Assembly (NCBI GenBank): GCA_903861005.1
Contig: CAIOSP010000204.1
Span: forward strand, 19,824 to 83,823
DNA: 64,000 nt
Source of the DNA: an uncultured Pseudomonadota bacterium
GTDB lineage: Bacteria > Myxococcota_A > UBA796 > GCA-2862545
Direction of reading: 5' to 3'
The position numbers and the translations under genes were made by a program. Below, piece after piece: positions 1-10,038 of the stretch; position 1 is the stretch's first letter; every line of letters starts with the position of its first letter. The notes under the pieces are model-generated. The model was given only the letters and a program-made list of their open reading frames with translations. It made no database searches and was not told where the DNA came from.

Positions 1-637
1 GCGTGGCGTTGCTCGGCAGGTAGTGGCGGCTCCAGAAGTCGCGCACCTTGTCGATCTGAAAGCCGCTGACGTCGGCGACCGTGCCGATCACGGGCACATG
101 GTAGGGGTGCGTCGACGGCCAGAGCAGCCGGGAGATCGCGTCGTCCTCGCGGCCACGAGGCGCGGCGTAGCCGGTGGCGCGCTCCTGCAGCACGACCGAC
201 TGCTGGTTGGTGACGTTGGCCTGATCCAGGCCCGCGTCCAGGAAGCCCATGCGGTCGGACTCCAAGAACAGCGCGAGGTCCAGCGCGTTGGACGGGAAGG
301 TCATGGTGTAGACCGTCTCGTCCTCGCTGGTGTAGGCGTTGTTCTCGCCGCCGGCGGCGGTCAGCCACACGTCGAACGCGTTGTTCGGGACGCCCTTGCT
401 GCCCTCGAACATCAGGTGCTCGAAGAGGTGCGCGCAGCCGTGCTCGCCGTCGCGCTCGTCGCGGCTGCCCACGCGGTACTTCACGTCCAACGCCACTTGT
501 CCGGTGCGATCTTGCGGCTCGAGGATCACCGTCAGCCCATTGTTGAGCAAGGTGGCCGTGGCGTGCGTCTGCGGCGCGTCCGTGACCGGATCCGCGGCGA
601 AGGAGACGGCGGCGAGAACAACCGTGAGGAGCGTCAT
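1..637 (-). CDS. M16 family zinc metallopeptidase (pitrilysin/insulinase-like), N-terminal part only
   Basis: The frame reads from an ATG at 637 toward base 1 and runs off the window, so only about 212 residues are visible. The first ~15 residues look like a signal peptide (MTLLTVVLAAVSFAA). The inverted zinc motif HxxEH is present as HLFEH, followed by LMFEG as usual in M16. Downstream come GGENNAYTSEDETVY and NVTNQQSVVLQER, the latter matching the segment that carries the third zinc ligand Glu. The visible part therefore looks catalytically intact. It is probably an exported peptidase acting on peptides in the periplasm or outside. The C-terminal half and any paired M16 subunit lie outside the window. 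Confidence 0.85.
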   Translation of the reverse strand, partial: MTLLTVVLAAVSFAADPVTDAPQTHATATLLNNGLTVILEPQDRTGQVALDVKYRVGSRDERDGEHGCAHLFEHLMFEGSKGVPNNAFDVWLTAAGGENNAYTSEDETVYTMTFPSNALDLALFLESDRMGFLDAGLDQANVTNQQSVVLQERATGYAAPRGREDDAISRLLWPSTHPYHVPVIGTVADVSGFQIDKVRDFWSRHYLPSNAT

Positions 638-705
638 CGACCGTGTGGCGGGTGGTCCGTGAGGACGTCGCGCGCGCTCGCAGCGGGGTGCCGCGAAGGT
701 CGCGA

Positions 706-711
706 ATCATA
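706..711 (-). promoter_or_regulatory. Possible -10 box for the M16 peptidase gene
   Basis: On the minus strand the hexamer reads TATGAT (five of six matches to TATAAT), about 70 bases upstream of the ATG at 637. I see no convincing -35 box. It lies in the 121-base gap between the M16 start and the stop of the upstream minus-strand gene. Confidence 0.25.
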
Positions 712-758
712 CACCAGACCGACACGGCGCGCGAGATCCACGGACGGGGGTAAGGCCG

Positions 759-2548
759 TCAATTGTGGGATTCACGCAGCGCGACCGGAACGAGGACGCC
801 GAACTCCGTCAGCGCCTCCAGTTCGTCGGCGGGGAGCTCGGGGACGGCGCCTTCGCCGAGCGCGCTCAGGGCGTCGGCGGCCGCCGGATCGATGTCGAGG
901 ACGAGCGCCTCACCGGCCGCGTCACGACCGAGCAGGATCGCGGTGGGCGCGGCCTCGACCGGCAGGCTGTCGTGTGCGATCAACGACAGCGAACCGTCGC
1001 TCGCGCGCACCGCGTCCAGCCCGCCCGCCTCGGCGCGCTCGGCCAGGCTCAGCACCTCGTGCGAGAAGCGGAGCACCTGCATGCCGTCCGCGAGGCGGCG
1101 GCGATCGTCGGCCGCGGGGCCGTCCAGGTTTGCGGAGGCGTGCGGCGTCAGCGTGGCGACCGCGGACTCCCACGTCGCTAGATCGCCGATCGCGCCCGGG
1201 TGCTTGGCCGCCACCCACGCGCCCCACCGCACGGCGAGGTGCGCGCGGGTGAAGCCGTCGTCGCGCGCGAAGGCCTCGACCTCGGCGGGGAAGAGGTCAC
1301 CGAGCAGCTCGCGCACGATCGGCACGCAGCCGTCGAGCCCTTCGAGCAGCGTGGTCTGCGTGGGCGCGTGGCCGGGCACCGCGTAGCCGACCGACAGCAC
1401 GTCCTCGATCGTCGGGAGCGCCTTGCTCCGCACCGCGCGCCACGCACGGACGGCCTGATCCAGGATGGGCGGCGCGAGTCTGTCGACCGCGCTGGTGCGG
1501 CGCAGCGTGTGGGGGATGATCTCGGCGAGCGTGTCGGCGGCGGCGAGCCCGGCGCGACGGACGGCGGGTGCGCCATCGGTGGTCGAGGCCAGCGCGCGCC
1601 AGCCTAGGTCCTGGGTCATCCAGCGCCAGCGGCCGTGCGCGGCGGTGGGCGCCATCGACGCGCAACGCTCCGGCCCAACCAGGCCTGCGACCACGTCGAG
1701 CACGCGGGCCTCAAGCGCGTCCAGGTCCTCGCTCCAGCCGCCGTCGGCCACCAGGAAGCGCTCGGCGTAGGCGTGGAACGCCTCGCTCGACAGCCGCGCC
1801 GCGTGCGCGCGCCCATAGGCCACGCCGTCGGACGCCAGATCGATCGTCGCCCAGCGGTGCGGGACGGGACGGCCGAGCCTGCGCGAGCGCGCGACCGCGG
1901 CCAACTCGGCCTCGACGAACCTCAGGCCCTGCTCGATGAAGTCGGCGGCCTCGGGGCGCGTCGGATCCGCCGACGCCATCGCCTCGCAGCGGGGGCAGGG
2001 GATCCGGAAGGTGTCACCTTCGCCCGCGTGGTCGTCGCAGCGGCGGAGGAAGGCCTCGTCGAAGAAGTACCAGAGCGCGACCGGCAGGATCTCCGCCAGC
2101 CGACCGGCCGTCGCGTGGAAGAAGGGCGTCGCGTCTGCCCTCCACGAGAAGCCGACCAGCCCGTGGCACAGCTCGTGGGTGGACCACTTGGCGCGGTGGT
2201 GCGGGTGGAAGCTGGCGATCTGCAGATCATGCCGGAAGGACTGGTACTTGGCCTCCGGCAGGATGCCCGCGTCCCACAGCGGCGCCTGCGCGAGCTCGGG
2301 CTCGGCGGGCGGCGCCCAGGCCTCGGGCAGCGGCAGGTGCAGCCGGCGCTCGAAGTGGAAGTGGAAGAGCCCGTCAACCGCGGCCAGCTCGCCGATGCGC
2401 GCGGCGGCGGGGGAGCGGCTGTACTCGACCGCGTGGGTGCCGTCTGGGACGACGACCGGAGCGCCCGCGGCCAGCCGCGTCGCACAGGCCTGCCAGCGCG
2501 CGTGGATCTCGCCGACGTCGTGGCCGAGGACCTTGCGCGGGGACAGGC

Positions 2549-2552
<4 letters not shown>
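759..2552 (-). CDS. Uncharacterised 597-residue protein with an HExxH motif
   Basis: I do not recognise this family. The start is the GTG at 2552, which overlaps the TGA of the upstream MopE-like gene by 4 bp (GTGA); longer frames upstream are only the other frame of that gene. An HExxH zinc-peptidase-like motif (HELCH) lies at residues 126-130, inside a His-rich stretch (HPHHRAKWSTHELCHG). A CPRC pair follows at about 186-189. There is no signal peptide, so it is probably cytoplasmic. The C-terminal ~100 residues have the alternating charge of a small helical or winged-helix-like domain. It is translationally coupled to the lipoprotein gene and follows the pseudo-radical-SAM gene, so the three may act together. 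A metallopeptidase or metal-binding role is inference only. Confidence 0.75.
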
Positions 2553-4561
<2,009 letters not shown>

Positions 4562-4582
4562 GGTCCCTTCCGGATGGCGGCC

Positions 4583-4588
4583 ATTCTA
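4583..4588 (-). promoter_or_regulatory. Possible -10 box for the MopE-like lipoprotein gene
   Basis: On the minus strand the sequence TAGAATGGC lies 22-27 bases before the ATG. TAGAAT matches five of six positions of the -10 consensus. The same TAGAATGGC occurs upstream of the TerB-like gene at 6874-6882. No clear -35 box is visible. Confidence 0.3.
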
Positions 4589-4685
4589 GCCGGTTTCCGA
4601 CCCCGGCCGCAGCCGGAACACGCAAGATCCGTAAGCGCGGTTGCACCAACGGCCCAACGTGGGCGGCAAACTACCGCGATCAGCC

Positions 4686-4714
4686 TGATCCGGCCAGCCC
4701 GAACGGGCGGATCA
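4686..4714 (-). terminator. Hairpin at the stop of the HxsB-like gene
   Basis: A perfect 7-bp inverted repeat, TGATCCG and CGGATCA, encloses a smaller CCCG/CGGG hairpin and overlaps the TGA stop of the 4712-6034 gene. It has no T-tract, so it may act as a weak or Rho-assisted terminator, or as a processing stem separating this gene from the lipoprotein gene 150 bases downstream. Confidence 0.35.
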
Positions 4715-6034
4715 GACGACCCAGGCCCGCAGCGACGCGGAGCGGGCGTCCTCGCCCACCAGCACGCCGAACACGGCCTCGACCTGGGCCAGCCGCGCGC
4801 CTACGTGCGGATCCGTCGGCAGGCGGGGGAAGAGGTCGCCGGTGCGCGCGAACGACTCCAGCGGATCCACGCCCAGGAACGGCGTGGCCCAGTGCTCGGC
4901 GAAGCCCGGCAGGGCCTCCAGGAGCGAGGCGAGCGCCAGGGCGCGCTGCGTGGCGTGGCGGGTGACGTCCTTGTACGACGTCTGACCGGCGCGGCCGAGC
5001 AGGAACATGTCCGGGTCATCCAGCTTGAACGCCAGGGTTCCCGGGAAGATGCGGCCGTCCATGTCGTAGGCCAGGCGCGCGGCGCCGGCGCCGCCGGGGG
5101 AGCGGAAGTCCGGATCCGCGTCCGCGTCCACGCGGGTGGCGCGCTGCGCGATGACGGCGGCGGACTCCTCGACCACGGTGCCCGTGGCGAGCGCGGCGTC
5201 GATGAACTCGGCGTAGGCGGTCTTCCAGGCGTCGGTGTTGAGGGCGTGGTCGCCTTCGACCACGGGGACCAGCTTGACCCGGGCGATGCCGGCCGCGGCG
5301 AGGGCGGCCGGGATGGAGGCGGCGCCCGCGGCGTTGGTGCGATCCAGCGAGACGTTCGCCTCGACGGCGACGCCGTCACGACGCTTGGCCTTGGCGGCGT
5401 CGATCACGCGCTGGATGCCGGCGGCGGTGTCGGCGGGGATGGTGCTGCCATGCAGCGGGGCGCGCACGCGGACGCGCTTGTCGACCAGCCACGCGGCGGC
5501 CTCGTCGTTCAGGCGGGCCGGGTCGATGTCCAGGCGCCACGACAGGGTCTTGCCCTCGTAGCGGTTCTTCTCGGTTCCGTACTGGAGCAGGAAGGCCAGC
5601 AGGTCCATGTCCAGCGGCTGCTCGCCCGGCGTCAGGCGGAACTCCAGGCTGGCGGAGGTGGACAGCATGGCAAAGTCGAGGATGTCCTTGGCCACCGCGA
5701 CGGCCAAGCGGGTGTCGCCCTCAGACAGCGTCAGGACGTGCAGCGTAGGCCCGATGCCGACGTACTTCTTGCGGCGGCGGACGGCGCTGGCGACGCTCTC
5801 CAGGTCCAGGCCGTCGCGGAAGAAGCCCTTGGAGGACAGCGCGCTGAACTCGGCCGACTCGGGACCCAGCTCGCCCGACAGGAGCGCGCGGAACGCGGCG
5901 TCGTCGAGGTGATGCCATTCGCCGAGCTCGGTGGTCAGCAGCACGCCGCCGGCAAAGCTGCCGAACCGGAAGTAGCCGAGCAGCTCGGGCTTGACCGGGC
6001 GGCTTGCAACAGACACGACGGCATTGGGGCTCAC
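4712..6034 (-). CDS. HxsB-like radical-SAM-derived protein lacking all cysteines (probable pseudoenzyme)
   Basis: 440 residues with no cysteine anywhere. Residues 20-72 match the N-terminal domain of the His-Xaa-Ser system maturase HxsB (GYFRFGSFAGGVLLTTELGE, then an SSKGFF end). Residues 90-260 follow the radical-SAM barrel: GPTLHVLTL leads into the first strand, but the CxxxCxxC loop is missing and replaced by SEGDTRL; the GGEP-like strand is degraded to LTPGEQPL. The C-terminal part keeps the SPASM frame (YDMDGRIFPG at 323-332, LLEALPGFAEHWATPFLGVD at 371-390, ARTGDLFPRLPTDP) with every expected cysteine substituted. The frame is intact and codon use matches its neighbours, so it appears to be an expressed gene. 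The start GTG has GGAGG five bases upstream. Catalytic radical-SAM chemistry is very unlikely; a binding or scaffold role is inferred. Confidence 0.8.
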   Translation of the reverse strand: MSPNAVVSVASRPVKPELLGYFRFGSFAGGVLLTTELGEWHHLDDAAFRALLSGELGPESAEFSALSSKGFFRDGLDLESVASAVRRRKKYVGIGPTLHVLTLSEGDTRLAVAVAKDILDFAMLSTSASLEFRLTPGEQPLDMDLLAFLLQYGTEKNRYEGKTLSWRLDIDPARLNDEAAAWLVDKRVRVRAPLHGSTIPADTAAGIQRVIDAAKAKRRDGVAVEANVSLDRTNAAGAASIPAALAAAGIARVKLVPVVEGDHALNTDAWKTAYAEFIDAALATGTVVEESAAVIAQRATRVDADADPDFRSPGGAGAARLAYDMDGRIFPGTLAFKLDDPDMFLLGRAGQTSYKDVTRHATQRALALASLLEALPGFAEHWATPFLGVDPLESFARTGDLFPRLPTDPHVGARLAQVEAVFGVLVGEDARSASLRAWVV

Positions 6035-6101
6035 GGCGTCCTCCAGCGATTGACGCGTGGTCGTAAAGCCTCACCCAGGCGCTGTCAAAGCCCCGCAACC
6101 G

Positions 6102-6836
6102 TCAGCGGACGATCCGAGGCGTGTCGCGCTTGGCCTCGGGCACCATGCCCTGCAGGGCGGAGTGGGCGACAAAGAAGGCGATGGCGCCGATGCTCAGCGC
6201 GACCGCCATGCCGATCACGGCACCCAGGCCAAAGCCGAGCCGGAGCAGGCCGTTCGCCAGCCGGTCGGCCCGCGAGTCCAGCCCGGCCGCGTACACCGAC
6301 CCAAACACCGACGCCGCCGCGAACGCGGCCGAGGCCAGCGCCAGGTTGCGCTCGCGGGTGGGATCGTCGTCGCCGCGGCGTTCGCGCGGGCGGCCGACGC
6401 TGCGCACCGTGCGGTCCGCGTAGGTCTCCATGGCGCGCTGCTGCGGGGGAGAGACGTCGAGCAGGTCGGCGAGCGCGTCGATCACCACCCGCTCGGCGTC
6501 CCCGTAGGTGCGGTCGGTCATGGCGATGATCAGCACGTCCGTGAGCAGGGTGAACCGCAGATCGCTCTTGCGGTAGGTCTCGCAGATCGCGGTCACGCGC
6601 TTGGAGTCTACCCGGCGAGCCGACTCGAAGACGGTGGTGCGGTGCTCAAACCCCACGCCGAGCCGGTCACAGTAGGCCTCGAGCGCGCCGAGCTCGCGGC
6701 CGCCAAGGATGCCGTCCGCGCCGGCCAGCGCCGCGAGCACGCGCAGGTAGTCCAGACGCTGCTCAATCGGCAGGCCGGCCACGGTGCGCGCGCCCTCCAA
6801 GGCGAGCTCAGAGTTCGCCTGTGACAGGTCGATCAT
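6102..6836 (-). CDS. TerB-like helical domain protein with C-terminal membrane segments
   Basis: About 244 residues. The N-terminal half has the paired helical repeats of TerB/DUF533-type domains: LRVLAALAGADGILGGRELGALE, then LLTDVLIIAMTD with a second acidic Glu-containing helix. After a charged linker (RPRERRGDDD) there are one or two weakly hydrophobic segments and a clear C-terminal membrane pair (GFGLGAVIGMAVALSIGAIAFFVAHSAL). I chose the ATG at 6836 because it follows a GGGGGG run six bases upstream. An ATG at 6878 would add 14 residues but sits inside a TAGAAT box that may be the promoter. It is probably an inner-membrane protein with a cytoplasmic TerB-like domain. Function is unknown; such domains are linked to tellurite or stress loci. 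Confidence 0.65.
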   Translation of the reverse strand: MIDLSQANSELALEGARTVAGLPIEQRLDYLRVLAALAGADGILGGRELGALEAYCDRLGVGFEHRTTVFESARRVDSKRVTAICETYRKSDLRFTLLTDVLIIAMTDRTYGDAERVVIDALADLLDVSPPQQRAMETYADRTVRSVGRPRERRGDDDPTRERNLALASAAFAAASVFGSVYAAGLDSRADRLANGLLRLGFGLGAVIGMAVALSIGAIAFFVAHSALQGMVPEAKRDTPRIVR

Positions 6837-6876
6837 TCGGTGCCCCCCCCAAGAGACGATGTCTTCCAACGGCGCC

Positions 6877-6882
6877 ATTCTA
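6877..6882 (-). promoter_or_regulatory. Possible -10 box for the TerB-like gene
   Basis: On the minus strand TAGAATGGC lies about 40 bases before the preferred ATG at 6836. It repeats the sequence found upstream of the MopE-like lipoprotein gene, which suggests a shared promoter type. If it is the promoter, the ATG at 6878 cannot be the start. Confidence 0.28.
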
Positions 6883-6908
6883 ACCGAAAACCGGGCCTGT
6901 CCGCCTGA

Positions 6909-8591
6909 TTATTGTGACGACGCGACGGAGATCTCAGTGGACCCGACCTGCGCGGCCGCCCAGGTCGCGACCTCCTCATTGCGGATCTTGCTGTTGTGGC
7001 GGGTGTCGGTGGGGAAGCCCGGGTGGTGCAGGAAGGCCTTCACGACACCCTCGTAGGGGGTGCCCAACGCGCGTTCGCGCAGGCCCGCCTCCAGCTGCGC
7101 CGACCACGTCACACCCGGCTCCAGCTCGACCGCCAGCACCGGGAGCGCGGCGGCCGCGGGCCCGACGCCGACCAGCGCGGTGCGACGTACGCCGGGGTGC
7201 GGGTCAAACAGGCCCTGCACACACACCGAGGGGAGCAGGCCGTCCACCGTGTCGACGCGGTGCGACTTGCGGCCACAGAACCACAGGCGGCCCTGCGCGT
7301 CGAGGTAGCCCAGGTCGCCCATGCGGTGCAGCGTGACGCCGCCGTCCGACATCTTGGCGTCTGCATTGCCTTTGTCGTGGTTGCGGTAGGCCCGGCTCAC
7401 GCCGTCGCCCGCGACGACGATCTCGCCGATCTCGCCGTGGGGCAGGGCGAGCGCGTCGCTCCACACCGGGACAGGCTCGTCGAGCACCCGCATGATGCGC
7501 AGGTCGATCTCGGGATCGAGCGCGCCCACACAGGTGCCTGCGCCGCGCGACGTCTTCTCGCCGGTGTCGGCCAGGACCTCGTGCGTGCCGATGCGCGCGA
7601 TCGGCATGGCCTCGGTGGCGCCGTAGGGCGTGAACAGCTGGGTGGACTTGGGGAACACGTCGGCGAGGCGCGCGTGCAGCGACACCGGGATCGGGGCCGC
7701 CGTCGTCAGCATCATCTTCACCGCGTCCAGGCGGACGCCATGGTCCTGGCAGTGGCGGACCGTGCGCTCCCACACCACGGGTGACGCGCTCCCGATGGTG
7801 GGCGAGAAGGCCGCCACCGTGGCGACCACGTCGCGCGGGTCGACCGTCGCAGGCTTGGCCAGGTCCATGGGCGGCACGACCACGGTCAGGCCCATGCTGA
7901 TCTCGAGGATCGTGTAGACGAGCAGCGTCTCCAGGATGGTCGTGCCCTCGTCGAGCGTGAACAGGTCGCGGATGCGCGACACGCGGGCCGACATGCAGCG
8001 GTGCGTGAGCGACACGGCCTTGGCGGGCCCGGTCGACCCCGACGTGAACACCAGCACCGCGTCGTCGTCGGGGGCGGTGGGCGGCGAGACGAAGCGCTGG
8101 GGGGCCGGCTTGCGGCACTGGGTGAGGGTCAGGCCGCCCCACCACCAGCGACTGCCGGCGGTGATCGCCACCTGGACCGACTTGAAGGGCCCCGGGCGGA
8201 AGGTGCGGACCGCGTGCGCGGCGGGGATGGCGAGCAGGCCCTTGGGCGCGATCTGCTCGATGCAGCGCAGCGCGTTCTTCGGGCCCATGCCGGGGTCGAT
8301 GAACACCGGCACCAGCCGCGCGCGCATCAGGCCGAAGACGACCGGGTAGAACTCCGCGGAGGGCTTGAGCGCCAGCAGCACGCGGTCGCCCGCCGCCAGC
8401 CCGGCCTGCGTGAAGCCGTGGGCGTAGGCGTCGGCCTCGCGGTCGAGCTCACCAAATGTGCGCGGGGTCCAGCCCGGCGTCTTGCCCTTCCCACCTTTGG
8501 ACGTGGGGAAGTGCACCGCCACCACGTCCGGTCGGGCGGTGGCGTGGTGCGCCAGGAGCGCGTCGACGAACGGAGTCTCAGGCAGCGTCAC
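6909..8591 (-). CDS. oleC: OleC-type acyl-adenylating enzyme (beta-lactone synthetase family)
   Basis: 560 residues of the ANL superfamily, with signatures of OleC rather than of ordinary acyl-CoA ligases: FIDPGMGPKNALRCIEQ, GPFKSVQVAITAGSRWWWGG, the P-loop VFTSGSTGPAKAVSLTH, the PYGATEAMP motif, and the C-terminal DTRHNSKIRNEEVATWA that carries the catalytic Lys. Known OleC enzymes use ATP to turn beta-hydroxy fatty acids into beta-lactones in long-chain olefin or beta-lactone lipid pathways. I chose the GTG at 8591, preceded by GGGGGA; a GTG at 8609 would add six residues. OleA, OleB and OleD partners are not in the window. It lies 38 bases after the tetR-like gene, at the end of the lipid operon. 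Confidence 0.78.
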   Translation of the reverse strand: MTLPETPFVDALLAHHATARPDVVAVHFPTSKGGKGKTPGWTPRTFGELDREADAYAHGFTQAGLAAGDRVLLALKPSAEFYPVVFGLMRARLVPVFIDPGMGPKNALRCIEQIAPKGLLAIPAAHAVRTFRPGPFKSVQVAITAGSRWWWGGLTLTQCRKPAPQRFVSPPTAPDDDAVLVFTSGSTGPAKAVSLTHRCMSARVSRIRDLFTLDEGTTILETLLVYTILEISMGLTVVVPPMDLAKPATVDPRDVVATVAAFSPTIGSASPVVWERTVRHCQDHGVRLDAVKMMLTTAAPIPVSLHARLADVFPKSTQLFTPYGATEAMPIARIGTHEVLADTGEKTSRGAGTCVGALDPEIDLRIMRVLDEPVPVWSDALALPHGEIGEIVVAGDGVSRAYRNHDKGNADAKMSDGGVTLHRMGDLGYLDAQGRLWFCGRKSHRVDTVDGLLPSVCVQGLFDPHPGVRRTALVGVGPAAAALPVLAVELEPGVTWSAQLEAGLRERALGTPYEGVVKAFLHHPGFPTDTRHNSKIRNEEVATWAAAQVGSTEISVASSQ

Positions 8592-8629
8592 GGGTCCCCC
8601 AGCAGGCACCGCGACTTAGCACGGCGCGA

Positions 8630-9274
8630 CTAGGTGGGCGCGTGGCCGCGGTCGGCGAGCACGCCGCGCAGGTGGTGCTCGACCAGCGCGCGGGCCAGAC
8701 GCTCCGACGCGATCCCGCCGTCGCCCTCCACCACCACGTAGCGGTAGATGATCTGGCGAATGCTGCCGTAGATGCAGGTGGCGACGACGTCGGAGTCGTG
8801 GGCGAGCAGCAGGCCCGCCGCGACGCCTCGGTCCAGCGCGGCCTTCACGTAGAAGTGCAGTGCCCCCTCGAACGCGCTCAGGCGCCCGTCGATCTCGGCG
8901 TCGAGGCCCACTGCCTGCCGGAACAGGATGGTGGCGAGCGATCGGCTGGACGCGGCGGCGTCGAGGATGCGCACGAGCGTCGCGACCAGCTGCGCGTCGA
9001 CGGGTGCGGCGCCGTCGGACAAGTCGACGCCCTTCACGCTGCCGCGGAAGGTGGCGAGCAGCTCGTCGAGCAGGGCCACGAACACGTCGTTCTTGCTCTC
9101 GAAGTACAGGTAGAACGTGCCACGCGCCACGCCGGCCGCGTCGACCAGATCGGTGATCGAGGCCGCGTGGTAGCCCTTGGACGCGAACACGTGGAGCGCG
9201 GCGTCCAGGATCTGCGCGCGGCGCTCCTCGCGCTGGGCGCGCGCCCGCTCGGTTCTTCCGTCGACCTCGCTCAT
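8630..9274 (-). CDS. TetR/AcrR family transcriptional regulator
   Basis: 214 residues. The N-terminal DNA-binding domain is typical: RRAQILDAALHVFASKGY, a helix-turn-helix with DAAGVARGTFYLYFESKNDVF. The C-terminal helical domain is of the type that binds hydrophobic ligands. ATG at 9274 with GGGAGG four bases upstream overlaps the acyltransferase stop by 4 bp (ATGA). Because it is co-transcribed with the lipid genes, it probably represses the operon and responds to an acyl-CoA or lipid intermediate. The palindrome at 20273-20286 over the operon promoter is the natural candidate site; that link is inference. Confidence 0.9.
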   Translation of the reverse strand: MSEVDGRTERARAQREERRAQILDAALHVFASKGYHAASITDLVDAAGVARGTFYLYFESKNDVFVALLDELLATFRGSVKGVDLSDGAAPVDAQLVATLVRILDAAASSRSLATILFRQAVGLDAEIDGRLSAFEGALHFYVKAALDRGVAAGLLLAHDSDVVATCIYGSIRQIIYRYVVVEGDGGIASERLARALVEHHLRGVLADRGHAPT

Positions 9275-10038
9275 GCGGCCTCCCGGAGGCTTGCGTCGAC
9301 ACGCTCGGCGATCTGCGCACGCACAGACTGGGCCAGCGCGGACATGGCGTCGCGGGACAGGCCGGCGGTGGGGATGGGGGCCATGACATGCACGGTCACG
9401 GTCTGGAAGGGACGGAAGCGCCACGATCCCGTCGGCATCACTGACCACATGCCGGTCACCGCGACCGGCACCACCGGTACCTCCAGCGCGCGCGCCAGGT
9501 GAAAGAGCCCCTCGTGGAACGGTCCGACGCGGCCGTCGCGGGTGCGGGTGCCCTCGGGGAACGCGAGCAGGCTGTGGCCCTTCGCCAGCTCAGCCTTCAT
9601 CGCGCGGCGCAGGGCGAGCAGGGCGGTCTTCTTGTCGCGCTCCACCGGGATGGTGCCGCGCGCGCGCATGAACCAGCCGTAGAACGGGATGTCGAAGTGG
9701 CTCAGCAGCTCCATGCCCTGCTTGAAGTGCGGGGTCGCCGGGTACATCGTGACGTGGTCGAGCAGGTTCACGTGGTTCTGCACGAACAGGTAGCGTCCGT
9801 TCGGGTCGAGGCCGGGGTCGACCACCGCCCGCCAGCGACACAGCGTCAGCGCGAGCTGTCCGCGGATGTAGACCTTCACCAGCGGCTCAGCGCGATCGGG
9901 CCCGACCGCGCGCAGCAGCAGCGTCAGCGGCGGGAGCGTCAGCGCCAACCAGCCCAAGCCCGCCGCCCACAGCCCCACCGACACGAGGGGCGTGGCCCAC
10001 CCGTCCTGCGGCGTGGTTTGGGCGGGGGTGTCCGTCAT
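9271..10038 (-). CDS. 1-acylglycerol-3-phosphate O-acyltransferase-like protein (PlsC family)
   Basis: 255 residues. An N-terminal membrane segment (LWAAGLGWLALTLPPLTLLL) is followed by the acyltransferase catalytic HX4D motif, seen as NHVNLLDH. The second motif is FPEGTRTRDG, which binds glycerol phosphate in this family, followed by the VPVVPVAVTG strand. It is predicted to sit on the inner face of the cytoplasmic membrane and to transfer an acyl group from ACP or CoA to a lyso-lipid or lipid alcohol. Start ATG at 10038 overlaps the lipid kinase stop by 4 bp. In this operon it may acylate the phosphorylated product of the kinase encoded just upstream. Confidence 0.88.
   Translation of the reverse strand: MTDTPAQTTPQDGWATPLVSVGLWAAGLGWLALTLPPLTLLLRAVGPDRAEPLVKVYIRGQLALTLCRWRAVVDPGLDPNGRYLFVQNHVNLLDHVTMYPATPHFKQGMELLSHFDIPFYGWFMRARGTIPVERDKKTALLALRRAMKAELAKGHSLLAFPEGTRTRDGRVGPFHEGLFHLARALEVPVVPVAVTGMWSVMPTGSWRFRPFQTVTVHVMAPIPTAGLSRDAMSALAQSVRAQIAERVDASLREAA

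Noticed and set aside
9275..9448. Longer N-terminus for the TetR regulator
   Set aside because: The extra residues come from the frame inside the acyltransferase gene; ATG 9274 has the RBS and the usual family start.
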